Assembly (NCBI GenBank): GCA_003445735.1
Contig: DMCR01000170.1
Location: 1,602-9,568, forward strand
Source: Cryomorphaceae bacterium
GTDB lineage: Bacteria; Bacteroidota; Bacteroidia; Flavobacteriales; Schleiferiaceae
Direction: 5' to 3'
Length of the DNA stretch: 7,967 bases
Part shown: positions 1-6,309 of the stretch, piece by piece
Numbering within the stretch: the stretch's first letter is position 1
How the letters are laid out: every line of letters starts with the position of its first letter
Notes under the pieces: model-generated
Databases searched by the model: none
What the model saw: only the letters and a program-made list of their open reading frames with translations
What the model was told of the DNA's origin: nothing
Position numbers and translations under genes: made by a program

Positions 1-45
1 TCCGCTGCGCGCGACTCGCTTGAATGGTTTAAATTCGAAATATGA
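1..45 (+). CDS. 3' tail of an unidentified upstream gene (partial)
   Basis: Frame 1 is open from the window edge and ends at TGA 43-45, giving the C-terminal residues SAARDSLEWFKFEI. This stop overlaps the ATG of the next gene at 42-44 as ATGA, the same junction type seen at two other gene borders in this window, so it is probably the end of a real co-transcribed gene. Frame 3 closes early. Frame 2 stays open but then runs into the next gene out of frame. Fourteen residues are too few to identify the product, and I name no function. Confidence 0.45.
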   Translation, partial: SAARDSLEWFKFEI

Positions 46-1133
46 GAATTGGTCAAATAATTGAAGCATTGGAGCAGTGGGCTCCTACCGCACTTCAAGA
101 ATCTTACGATAATAGCGGTCTCATTGTTGGGAACACAAACTGGGAATCAACCGGTGTTTTAGTAGCCTTGGACTGTTTGGAAAGCGTGGTGGATGAAGCC
201 ATCGCGAAGAGTGTCAACCTTATTATAGCTCATCATCCCATTGTGTTTACCGGTTTGAAGCGTTTTAACGGACGCTCCTACATTGAGCGAGTGGTGATGA
301 AGGCGATTAAGCACGATGTGGCGATTTATGCTATCCACACGAATTTGGACAATGTTCTTTGGGGTGTTAACGCCAAGGTGATGGAAGTGTTGGACATTAA
401 AGATCATGCGATTCTGAGTCCTATGAAAGACGCCTTGAAGAAGTTTGAGGTGTATGTGCCGATAGAACATGTGGAGGCCTTGGAGCAAGCCATTTTTGAA
501 GCCGGTGGAGGCAAAGTGAGTTCGTATGAAGAATGCAGTTTCCGTGCGGATGGCACAGGTTCATTTAAAGGTACGGCTGGTACTAAGCCGTTCATTGGAG
601 AAGAGGGTAAGCGTGAATTTGTAGAAGAAGCGAAGTTGGAATTTATTCTTCCTACCTATGCGACTTCTGCTGTGGAGCGCGCGGCGAGAGCGGCGCACCC
701 ATATGAAGAAATGGCCTATCAGTGGCTTTCGGTTGGCAATGCTGCGACCCATATTGGTGCCGGTGCTGTGGGCGATTTACCAGAGAAATTGGGCTTTGAA
801 GAGTTTTTGAAGAAGGTCAAGACTATTTTTGGCACCACCATTCGCTATACCTCACCCGTAGGCGGTGTGGTGTCGAAAGTGGCGGTTTGTGGTGGTTCTG
901 GAAGCTTTTTATTGGGTGCAGCGATGGCCTCCGGTGCGGATGTTTTTATAACTGCGGATTTTAAATACCACCAGTTCTTCGATGCCGATGGGAAAATCAG
1001 CATCTTAGATGTCGGACATTTTGAAAGTGAGCAATTTACAATCGACTTGATTACTGACTTCATTGAGAAAAATTTCCCTAAATTTGCGGTTCTCAAAACT
1101 GAGGTCAACACAAATCCTATACAGTACTATTAG
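42..1133 (+). CDS. Nif3-like dinuclear metal centre protein (YqfO type)
   Basis: This 363-residue protein belongs to the Nif3/YbgI/YqfO family, toroidal hexamers that bind two metal ions per subunit; their physiological reaction is not settled. The metal ligands known from YbgI can be placed as H64 and H65 (in IIAHHPIVF), D103 (HTNLDNV), H326 and E330 (DVGHFESE). Residues about 134-232 form the inserted PII/CutA-like domain of the long family version, including its HPYEE motif at 219-223. Length and full ligand set indicate an intact protein. ATG 42 is the natural start because it overlaps the upstream TGA and gives the usual family N-terminus (Ile-rich helix, then YDNSGLIVG). No Shine-Dalgarno motif is present. 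The next gene starts one base after the stop, so the two are almost certainly co-transcribed. Family members are often labelled 'GTP cyclohydrolase 1 type 2'; nothing in the sequence supports that activity. Confidence 0.95.
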   Translation: MRIGQIIEALEQWAPTALQESYDNSGLIVGNTNWESTGVLVALDCLESVVDEAIAKSVNLIIAHHPIVFTGLKRFNGRSYIERVVMKAIKHDVAIYAIHTNLDNVLWGVNAKVMEVLDIKDHAILSPMKDALKKFEVYVPIEHVEALEQAIFEAGGGKVSSYEECSFRADGTGSFKGTAGTKPFIGEEGKREFVEEAKLEFILPTYATSAVERAARAAHPYEEMAYQWLSVGNAATHIGAGAVGDLPEKLGFEEFLKKVKTIFGTTIRYTSPVGGVVSKVAVCGGSGSFLLGAAMASGADVFITADFKYHQFFDADGKISILDVGHFESEQFTIDLITDFIEKNFPKFAVLKTEVNTNPIQYY

Positions 1134-1134
1134 T

Positions 1135-1923
1135 ATGGCTAAGAAGGCGAAAGAATTAAGCGTAGAAGATAAGCTAAGAACTCTTTACGATTTGCAGATC
1201 ATCGACCGTCGTATCGACGAGATTCGCGCATTACGTGGTGAACTTCCTTTGGAAGTAGAAGATTTGGAAAACGAGGTGGCTGGTTTGGAAACTCGCATCG
1301 AAAAGGTGAACAACGAGATTGCCGATCTGGAGAACGATATCAACGAGAAGCAAAACTTAAAAGCCGAATGTGCTGAAAAGATTGCCAAGTACACAAAAGA
1401 TCAAGAGCAGGTACGCAACAACCGTGAGTTCGAAGCCATTGCTAAGGAAATCGAATACCAAGAATTGGAAATCGAATTGGCCGACAAGCGTATCAAAGAA
1501 TACAGTGCGAAAATTGAAAGCAAGAAAGAAGTGAACGGTGCTAGTGAAGAAAAATTTACTGAGCGCAAGGATCACTTAAAGCATAAAGTATCAGAGTTGG
1601 ATAGCATCATGGCTGAAACACAGAAGGAAGAAGATCTATTGTTGGCTAAGAGCGACGAAACAAAAGCTACTATTGAAGAAAGATTGGTGAAGGCCTACGA
1701 CCGTATTCGCAGCGCAACTAAAAACAAGTTGGCGGTAGTGAGTGTAGAGCGTGGTGCTTCTGCTGGTTCATTCTTCGTTATTCCTCCGCAACGTCAAATG
1801 GAGCTTGCACAGCGTAAGAAAATCATGATTGATGAGCACAGTGGCCGTATCCTAGTGGATCCAGAATTGGCCCAGGAAGAAGAAGAGAAAATGCAAGATA
1901 TGATTGCTGGTTGGTTGAAATAA
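1135..1923 (+). CDS. DUF164 / C4-type zinc-ribbon family coiled-coil protein lacking the zinc cysteines
   Basis: This 262-residue protein is mostly a charged, heptad-like coiled coil (about 10-185), followed by a compact C-terminal segment matching the DUF164 zinc-ribbon fold (VERGxxxGxF at 204-213, IPPQRQ 216-221, SGRILVDPE 236-244). In the C4-type family that segment carries two CxxC knuckles. Here the equivalent positions are S209, S212, D233 and S236, and the only cysteine in the whole protein is C79 in the coiled coil. Surrounding glycines, IPPQ and GRILVD are kept and the reading frame is intact, so this looks like a non-metal derivative rather than a decayed gene. Family members are thought to act as nucleic-acid or protein adaptors; the exact role here is unknown. 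I chose ATG 1135 (MAKKAKEL), one base after the Nif3 stop. An in-frame ATG at 1063 would bury 24 extra residues in the nif3 coding sequence. A hairpin terminator follows the stop. Confidence 0.9.
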   Translation: MAKKAKELSVEDKLRTLYDLQIIDRRIDEIRALRGELPLEVEDLENEVAGLETRIEKVNNEIADLENDINEKQNLKAECAEKIAKYTKDQEQVRNNREFEAIAKEIEYQELEIELADKRIKEYSAKIESKKEVNGASEEKFTERKDHLKHKVSELDSIMAETQKEEDLLLAKSDETKATIEERLVKAYDRIRSATKNKLAVVSVERGASAGSFFVIPPQRQMELAQRKKIMIDEHSGRILVDPELAQEEEEKMQDMIAGWLK

Positions 1924-1943
1924 TCTCCCGGTAGGACAGTAAG

Positions 1944-1973
1944 AAAAACCCGCGCGTGAGCGCGGATTTTTTT
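1944..1973. terminator. Bidirectional intrinsic terminator between convergent genes
   Basis: A perfect 6-bp GC stem, CCGCGC (1950-1955) / GCGCGG (1960-1965), with loop GTGA is followed by A and seven T (1967-1973) for the + strand. On the other side it is preceded by five A (1944-1948), which become a T tract on the - strand. It lies 26 bases after the zinc-ribbon-like gene and about 80 bases past the methyltransferase stop, so it can end both converging transcripts. The + strand T tract is the stronger. The rest of the 1924-2045 gap shows no ORF or other structure that I can support. Confidence 0.85.
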
Positions 1974-2045
1974 ATGGACTAAAATTAGGATTCGCTCGGG
2001 AAATCTCGCAGGTAAAGCATCGAAGCTTGTAGCGAACAGCATCCT

Positions 2046-2816
2046 CTACTTCTTACAAACGTAAAGCATCTCGCGTTTAGGTAAGGCGTACTTCTCGAAA
2101 AAGCCGCTAGGTAATACCTTTTGCGCATCAAATACTTTGACCTTAAACCCCGCCGCTTTTAAACGATCCGGGTAATCTTGGCCATAGAGGCGCACGTGGT
2201 CGTATTGACGGAACCTGCGCTCGCGTTCTGCAGGATCTTTTATGGTGATGTCTTCGTCTGTTTTTTCGTAATCCGGGTCTAGTGGCACCTGCATGATGGC
2301 GAGGCCCCCTGGTTTGAGGATGCGGTGTAATTCTACCATCGCTTGGTGGTCGCTGTCCACGTGCTCTAGGACGTGGTTACAGAAGATGGTATCATAGGTG
2401 TCGTCCTCAATGGGTATATTTTGTACATCAAAACGAAGATCTGCCAATGGTGAGAATAAATCCGCAGTGGTATAGTCTAGGTGTTTCATCTTGCGGAATC
2501 GGCCATAGAAACATTGTTCAGGGGCAATGTGCAAGAGTTTTTGCGGCCGGGTTAAAAAGTCCGTGTAGTCTTTGAGGTACAACCATAGCAAGCGGTGACG
2601 CTCTAGGCTATTAGTACCGGGGCACAGTGCGTTTTGGCGTTGGTTATTGCCGTAGCCATATGGGAAGAAGCGGCTGTAGCCACGTCCGTCGATAGGGTCT
2701 ACGAATTTGTTGCCTTTAAAGATGACCGGTGCCGTCCATTGGACTAAATAGCTCAGTCTAATAAGCAGGGGACGAGGGACTTTGGCTAAGGCCCATTTCA
2801 TTATGCGTGAGATCAT
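2046..2816 (-). CDS. Class I SAM-dependent methyltransferase (type-11-like)
   Basis: This 256-residue protein has a Rossmann methyltransferase core from about residue 92. The first strand and loop read LLHIAPEQCF (94-103) instead of the classic glycine-rich motif I. An acidic segment follows (TADLFSPLADLRFDVQNIP, 117-135), then the motif IFCNHVLEHV (144-153) and the post-motif HRILKPGGLAIMQVP (164-178). The N-terminal part (35-80) resembles the CPxCGSxERHRLLWLYL zinc-knuckle region of related methyltransferases, but only C65 remains (CPGTNSLERHRLLWLYL). The substrate cannot be read from the sequence. ATG 2814-2816 overlaps the map stop as ATGA and was chosen for that reason; an internal Met at residue 6 is an alternative. 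It is the last gene of the gpmI-map operon and ends towards the shared terminator at 1944-1973. Confidence 0.88.
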   Translation of the reverse strand: MISRIMKWALAKVPRPLLIRLSYLVQWTAPVIFKGNKFVDPIDGRGYSRFFPYGYGNNQRQNALCPGTNSLERHRLLWLYLKDYTDFLTRPQKLLHIAPEQCFYGRFRKMKHLDYTTADLFSPLADLRFDVQNIPIEDDTYDTIFCNHVLEHVDSDHQAMVELHRILKPGGLAIMQVPLDPDYEKTDEDITIKDPAERERRFRQYDHVRLYGQDYPDRLKAAGFKVKVFDAQKVLPSGFFEKYALPKREMLYVCKK

Positions 2817-3610
2817 AGTATTTCGTATTCCGCCGGTTCAATGCCTAAAGCATCATAAATGTATTGGAAGGTACTGAGGATTTCAGGTTGGCCATTAACT
2901 ACCGCTACATCGTGTTCGAAGTGGGCACTATTTTTTCCGTCTGCGGTAAGGATCGTCCATCCGTCTGGGAGTTGCTTGATGCGTTGGGTGCCGAGATTAA
3001 TCATGGGCTCGATGGCGATGACCAGTCCATCTTGAATTTTCTTTCCGCGACCGCGTTTGCCGTAATTGGGTACTTGTGGCTCTTCATGCATTTGCTTTCC
3101 AACTCCGTGGCCTACGAGTTCGCGAACAACTCCGTAGCCTCTACTCTCCGTATATTCTTGAATGGCCGCGCCAATATCACCAATACGATTGCCACCTTTA
3201 ACCTCGCGAATACCCGCATATAAAGAAGCCTTGGTATCCTCGAGTAAGCGCGCTGTGTCGACATCTACTTCGCCGATAGGGAAGGTGTAAGCGTGATCAC
3301 CATAGAATCCATTCATTAACACTCCGCAGTCAACAGATACAATGTCGCCTTCTTTTAAGGGAGTCTTACCGGGAATACCATGCACGACTTGGGCATTTGG
3401 AGACATACAGAGGGTGTTGGGGAAGTCGTACAGGCCCAAAAATCCTGGGACACCGCCGTGATAGCGAATGAACTCCTCTGCTTTCTTATCAAGCTCCAGC
3501 GGAATGGCTCCAGGGACCAATAGGGGTGCAAGCATCCCTAGGGTCTTACTGACCAATTGTGCGCTTTCACGCATCAATTCAATTTCTTCCGCACTTTTGT
3601 ATTTGATCAT
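2813..3610 (-). CDS. map: Type I methionine aminopeptidase
   Basis: This cytosolic metallo-aminopeptidase removes the initiator methionine from nascent proteins. The 265-residue length is normal for the short bacterial type I form, without a zinc-finger or SH3-binding extension. All five metal ligands of the pita-bread fold are present: D94 (SVDCG), D105 (YGDHAYTF), H168 (ELVGHGVG), E201 (AIEPMINLG) and E232 (FEHDVAVV). The substrate-contacting histidines H77 (VVHGIP) and H175 (MHEEP) are present as well. ATG 3608-3610 overlaps the gpmI stop as ATGA, and the stop in turn overlaps the methyltransferase start as ATGA. No separate promoter fits between gpmI and map, so expression probably depends on the gpmI promoter and on reinitiation. 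Confidence 0.97.
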   Translation of the reverse strand: MIKYKSAEEIELMRESAQLVSKTLGMLAPLLVPGAIPLELDKKAEEFIRYHGGVPGFLGLYDFPNTLCMSPNAQVVHGIPGKTPLKEGDIVSVDCGVLMNGFYGDHAYTFPIGEVDVDTARLLEDTKASLYAGIREVKGGNRIGDIGAAIQEYTESRGYGVVRELVGHGVGKQMHEEPQVPNYGKRGRGKKIQDGLVIAIEPMINLGTQRIKQLPDGWTILTADGKNSAHFEHDVAVVNGQPEILSTFQYIYDALGIEPAEYEIL

Positions 3611-5139
3611 CCTTTTGGATTCAATAAGTTCAAACCGGTCATTTCCTCTGGCTGGGCATCACCCATCAAGGCCAATAGTGTAGGTGCAATATCGCCCAAA
3701 CGTCCTTCATTCAAGGTAAATTCTTCGGCACTACTGCCGACCAAGAAGCAAGGAACTACAGTGGTTGTGTGAGCCGTGTTTGGTGAGCCATCTTTGTTGA
3801 CCATACAATCGGCGTTTCCATGGTCGGCCAAGATGATGAACTGATAATCGGTATCTAAACCAGCTTCAACCACAGATCGGAGGCAAGAATCCACCGTTTC
3901 ACAAGCTTTTATTGCGGCTTCCATTACTCCCGTATGACCTACCATATCAGGGTTTGCAAAGTTCAAACATATAAAGTCCGTCGCACCTTCTTGCAATTTT
4001 GGTACAATGGCATCGCGGACATCTCCAGCGCTCATTTCAGGCTTTAAGTCGTAGGTGGCGACCTTAGGAGAAGGGCAAAGTAATCTGCTTTCGCCTTCAA
4101 AGGGTTTTTCTCTACCGCCCGAGAAGAAGAAGGTTACGTGCGGGTATTTTTCTGTTTCTGCAATACGGATCTGAGTCTTTCCTGCGGCTTCAAGGACTTC
4201 GCCGATGGTATTCACCAAATTGTCCTTACTGAATACGACCCTCACATTTTTAAAGGTCTCGTCGTAGCTGGTCATTGTCACATAGTGCAAGGGTAGGGCG
4301 TACATGTTCAGCTCGTGGAAATCCTGTTGGCTCAGAGCTTGGGTGATTTCGCGGCCGCGGTCAGTGCGGAAATTGAACATTATGACCACATCATTTGCCT
4401 CAATTTTAGCTATGGGCTGATCATGGTGGTTCACACATACGTGTGGTTCTATGAATTCATCTGTAATACCTACATCGTAACTAGCCTGAATGGCCGCGAG
4501 TGGGTCTAATGTCGCAGTACCTTCGCTGTTGACCATACAATGGTAAGCCTTTGCAATCCGCTCCCAACGTTCGTCGCGGTCCATAGCATAATAACGCCCC
4601 ACAAAAGTCGCCAAGGTTCCAGTAGTTTGGGCCATGTGGTCGGTTAAATCAGTCAAGAACCCTAAACCGCTTTGTGGATCGCAATCGCGTCCGTCGGTGA
4701 AGGCGTGCACATAAACGTTCTCAAAGGCTTCGGCAAACAACCAACTGCACAAGGCCTTGACGTGGTTTAGGTGGGCATGAACACCGCCATCACTTACCAA
4801 CCCAAGCAAGTGAATCTTGCTATTATTACTCTTGGCATGAGTAAGTGCTTCTTGGAGGGTAACATCTTCTGCGAAATCCCCATTTTCAGCGGCCAAATTG
4901 ATTTTTACCAAATCTTGATACACCACGCGACCCGCACCGAGATTCATATGACCTACTTCAGAATTTCCCATTTGACCTTCAGGTAGTCCTACATCCAGAC
5001 CACTGGTTTTAATCCAGGTTTGTGGATAGTTTTTATAAAGGCTATCCACAAATGGCGTGTGGGCCTTATCGATTGCGCTAACCTCAGGGTTTTCGGCTCG
5101 TCCCCATCCGTCGAGGACTATCAGTGCTGTCTTCTTCAT
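3607..5139 (-). CDS. gpmI: 2,3-bisphosphoglycerate-independent phosphoglycerate mutase
   Basis: GpmI interconverts 3- and 2-phosphoglycerate in glycolysis and gluconeogenesis using two Mn2+ ions and a phosphoserine intermediate. The 510 residues match the usual family size. Metal and catalytic residues are all visible: D10 (VLDGWG), the nucleophile S60 (GQMGNSEVGHMNLGAGR), D398 and H402 (NPDMVGH), D439 and H440 (ILADHGNAD) and H457 (NTAHTT). Phosphoglycerate-binding elements SDGGVHAH (116-123), FTDGRD (147-152) and FNFRTDR (255-261) are also intact. I start it at ATG 5137-5139 (MKKTALIVLDGWG). The frame stays open to 5244, but that extension would translate the terminator hairpin and the end of the neighbouring gene. 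It is the first gene of the gpmI-map-methyltransferase operon, with a TAnnTTTG element 17 bases before the start codon. Confidence 0.97.
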   Translation of the reverse strand: MKKTALIVLDGWGRAENPEVSAIDKAHTPFVDSLYKNYPQTWIKTSGLDVGLPEGQMGNSEVGHMNLGAGRVVYQDLVKINLAAENGDFAEDVTLQEALTHAKSNNSKIHLLGLVSDGGVHAHLNHVKALCSWLFAEAFENVYVHAFTDGRDCDPQSGLGFLTDLTDHMAQTTGTLATFVGRYYAMDRDERWERIAKAYHCMVNSEGTATLDPLAAIQASYDVGITDEFIEPHVCVNHHDQPIAKIEANDVVIMFNFRTDRGREITQALSQQDFHELNMYALPLHYVTMTSYDETFKNVRVVFSKDNLVNTIGEVLEAAGKTQIRIAETEKYPHVTFFFSGGREKPFEGESRLLCPSPKVATYDLKPEMSAGDVRDAIVPKLQEGATDFICLNFANPDMVGHTGVMEAAIKACETVDSCLRSVVEAGLDTDYQFIILADHGNADCMVNKDGSPNTAHTTTVVPCFLVGSSAEEFTLNEGRLGDIAPTLLALMGDAQPEEMTGLNLLNPKG

Positions 5140-5156
5140 TGTGTCTGTCGTGGGTA

Positions 5157-5181
5157 CAAATTTACGCTTTCTTAGGCCAAA
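5157..5181 (-). promoter_or_regulatory. gpmI: Probable Bacteroidota-type promoter of gpmI
   Basis: On the - strand, TAAATTTG (5164 to 5157) matches the Bacteroidota -7 consensus TAnnTTTG exactly and lies 17 bases before the gpmI ATG, so the leader would be only about 10 bases. A TTTG at 5181-5178, at the edge of the terminator T tract, could act as the upstream element, but its spacing to the -7 element (13 bases) is shorter than the usual 17-23. The -7 match is seen directly; promoter activity is inferred. Confidence 0.5.
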
Positions 5182-5208
5182 AAAAACCCGCCATATGAGG
5201 CGGGTTTT
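5179..5208 (-). terminator. Intrinsic terminator of the barrel/SPOR gene
   Basis: A perfect 10-bp stem pairs AAAACCCGCC (5183-5192) with GGCGGGTTTT (5199-5208) around the loop ATATGA. Read on the - strand it ends in an eight-T tract (5186 to 5179). It lies 18 bases past the stop of the 5226-6245 gene and 40 bases before gpmI, so it separates the two transcription units. No gene on the + strand needs it. Confidence 0.88.
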
Positions 5209-5225
5209 CTTGATTTTATGGGTAT

Positions 5226-6245
5226 TTAATACACCGCGATCCAAGCATTCGGCGTAATGGCCATCGCATTTTCCAGCGCGAGTAATGCTTCTCTTAAATG
5301 CTCGTGCTCACTTAGGACTACTCGATATGTCGGAATACTTTCCACAAACACAACTTTTAAATCTTTTGTATCCAGGGTATTTAAGTATTCATTCGCCATC
5401 GATTCTTTTGGGAACGAGCCAATTACGACGTGATAACCATTGAATTCAGGCACCATTCGAGTAGTTTCAATAGTTGAAGTAGTGGCACTATTTTCTAAAG
5501 ATTTCAATTTTTGTTTTAGCTCAGCATTCTCTGCCTCAAGGCTAGATGTCGACCCTTCTTTTTGAGCAGAAAGATCATCGTAAGCCAATGTTGCCGCCTT
5601 CAAATCGGCTTCTAACTTATTTATTTTGGCTTTTGCCTCAGAAAGCTCAGCTGAATTTTTTGCATTTCCTAAATCAATTCTTAAACCGGTAAAAAATCGA
5701 AGAATTTTGTCATTTCCTGTGCCGCTTACGGCACTTCCGTCTATAAAATCATCTATAAACATAGTATACCTAGTACCCATCATTAGGGTTCCAAACGGCA
5801 ATAAATTCCCTAATTCTGCTGTAGCACCAAGAACCGCATGTTCGCTAAAACCGTAATTACCCGGATTATACTCAGCTAATGATGAACCTACACCTAAGTC
5901 CAAATTAAATTTCGATAACCAATCCACAGGAATTTCAGGTAGAACATTATAATGGCCAATTACTTCGACAGGAATTAAACCCGATGAAAAAGTGCCTGGA
6001 GAACTTATTCCTGTAACACCGAGAGTTACTTCTGCACTGATCTTATTATTATAGGTATAGAAAGCCCCAAGTCTCATTCCAGCATTTCCTGCAGGTACAC
6101 TTAAATTGAAATAGTTGTAAGAGGGTTTAATATCAGATACATGAATTCCTTCTTCAACGGATGTATATATGCTCCAATTTTTATTTTGAGCTTGAACCGC
6201 AATGGTAAAGATTAAAAACGAGCATAGGGTGTATAGATATTTCAT
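5226..6245 (-). CDS. Secreted beta-barrel-like protein with coiled coil and C-terminal SPOR domain
   Basis: This is a 339-residue protein with four visible parts. Residues 1-19 form a Sec signal peptide (hydrophobic LCSFLIFTIAV, cleavage after VQA before Q20). Residues about 21-192 are rich in alternating, aromatic and glycine-containing segments typical of a small outer-membrane beta barrel (GMRLGAFYTY, LLPFGTLMMGTRYTMF, LRFFTGLRIDLG). Residues about 196-255 form a charged coiled coil (LSEAKAKINKLEADLKAA; LEAENAELKQKLKSLE). Residues about 270-339 fit a SPOR domain: YHVVIGSF, then MANEYLNTL, VVFVESIPTYRVVL and a final helix and strand. SPOR domains bind peptidoglycan glycan strands lacking stem peptides, so the protein may tie the outer membrane to the wall as OmpA does; this is inference. 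Start ATG 6243-6245 gives a proper signal peptide. The gene is visibly more AT-rich than its flanks, stands alone, and has its own terminator. I know no gene name for it. Confidence 0.8.
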   Translation of the reverse strand: MKYLYTLCSFLIFTIAVQAQNKNWSIYTSVEEGIHVSDIKPSYNYFNLSVPAGNAGMRLGAFYTYNNKISAEVTLGVTGISSPGTFSSGLIPVEVIGHYNVLPEIPVDWLSKFNLDLGVGSSLAEYNPGNYGFSEHAVLGATAELGNLLPFGTLMMGTRYTMFIDDFIDGSAVSGTGNDKILRFFTGLRIDLGNAKNSAELSEAKAKINKLEADLKAATLAYDDLSAQKEGSTSSLEAENAELKQKLKSLENSATTSTIETTRMVPEFNGYHVVIGSFPKESMANEYLNTLDTKDLKVVFVESIPTYRVVLSEHEHLREALLALENAMAITPNAWIAVY

Positions 6246-6309
6246 GCTTTTATAATATTGATTTCTTCCGATTTAGATTTTGAGAATAATTTGAAGATAA
6301 ATATAGTTT
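6246..6309 (-). other. AT-rich intergenic leader upstream of the barrel/SPOR gene
   Basis: These 64 bases separate the pepE stop from the barrel/SPOR start codon and are very AT-rich. I see no hairpin that would terminate pepE transcription. TATATTTA on the - strand (6305 to 6298) matches seven of the eight positions of TAnnTTTG, but without a recognisable upstream element. The segment may hold a weak promoter, or the gene may be read through from pepE. Confidence 0.4.

Noticed and set aside
159..488. Antisense open frame within nif3 (109 codons)
   Set aside because: It is a shadow of the nif3 reading frame; composition and lack of any motif give no support for a gene.
42..1133. GTP cyclohydrolase I type 2 function for the Nif3-like protein
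   Set aside because: This common database label is not supported by any motif seen here; only metal-binding Nif3/YqfO features are visible.
1063..1134. Earlier in-frame start for the ribbon-like protein
   Set aside because: The extra 24 residues lie wholly inside the nif3 coding sequence in another frame; ATG 1135 directly follows the nif3 stop.
5140..5244. 35-residue N-terminal extension of gpmI
   Set aside because: It would translate the terminator hairpin and overlap the end of the barrel/SPOR gene; the MKKTALIVLDGWG start matches the usual N-terminus of the family.
6222..6245. Lipoprotein signal in the barrel/SPOR protein (Cys8)
   Set aside because: Cys8 lies at the start of the hydrophobic stretch without a lipobox; a standard signal peptidase I site after VQA fits better.
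6298..6305. Promoter -7 element for the barrel/SPOR gene
   Set aside because: TATATTTA misses the final G of TAnnTTTG, there is no upstream TTG at a suitable distance, and such matches are expected by chance in AT-rich DNA.
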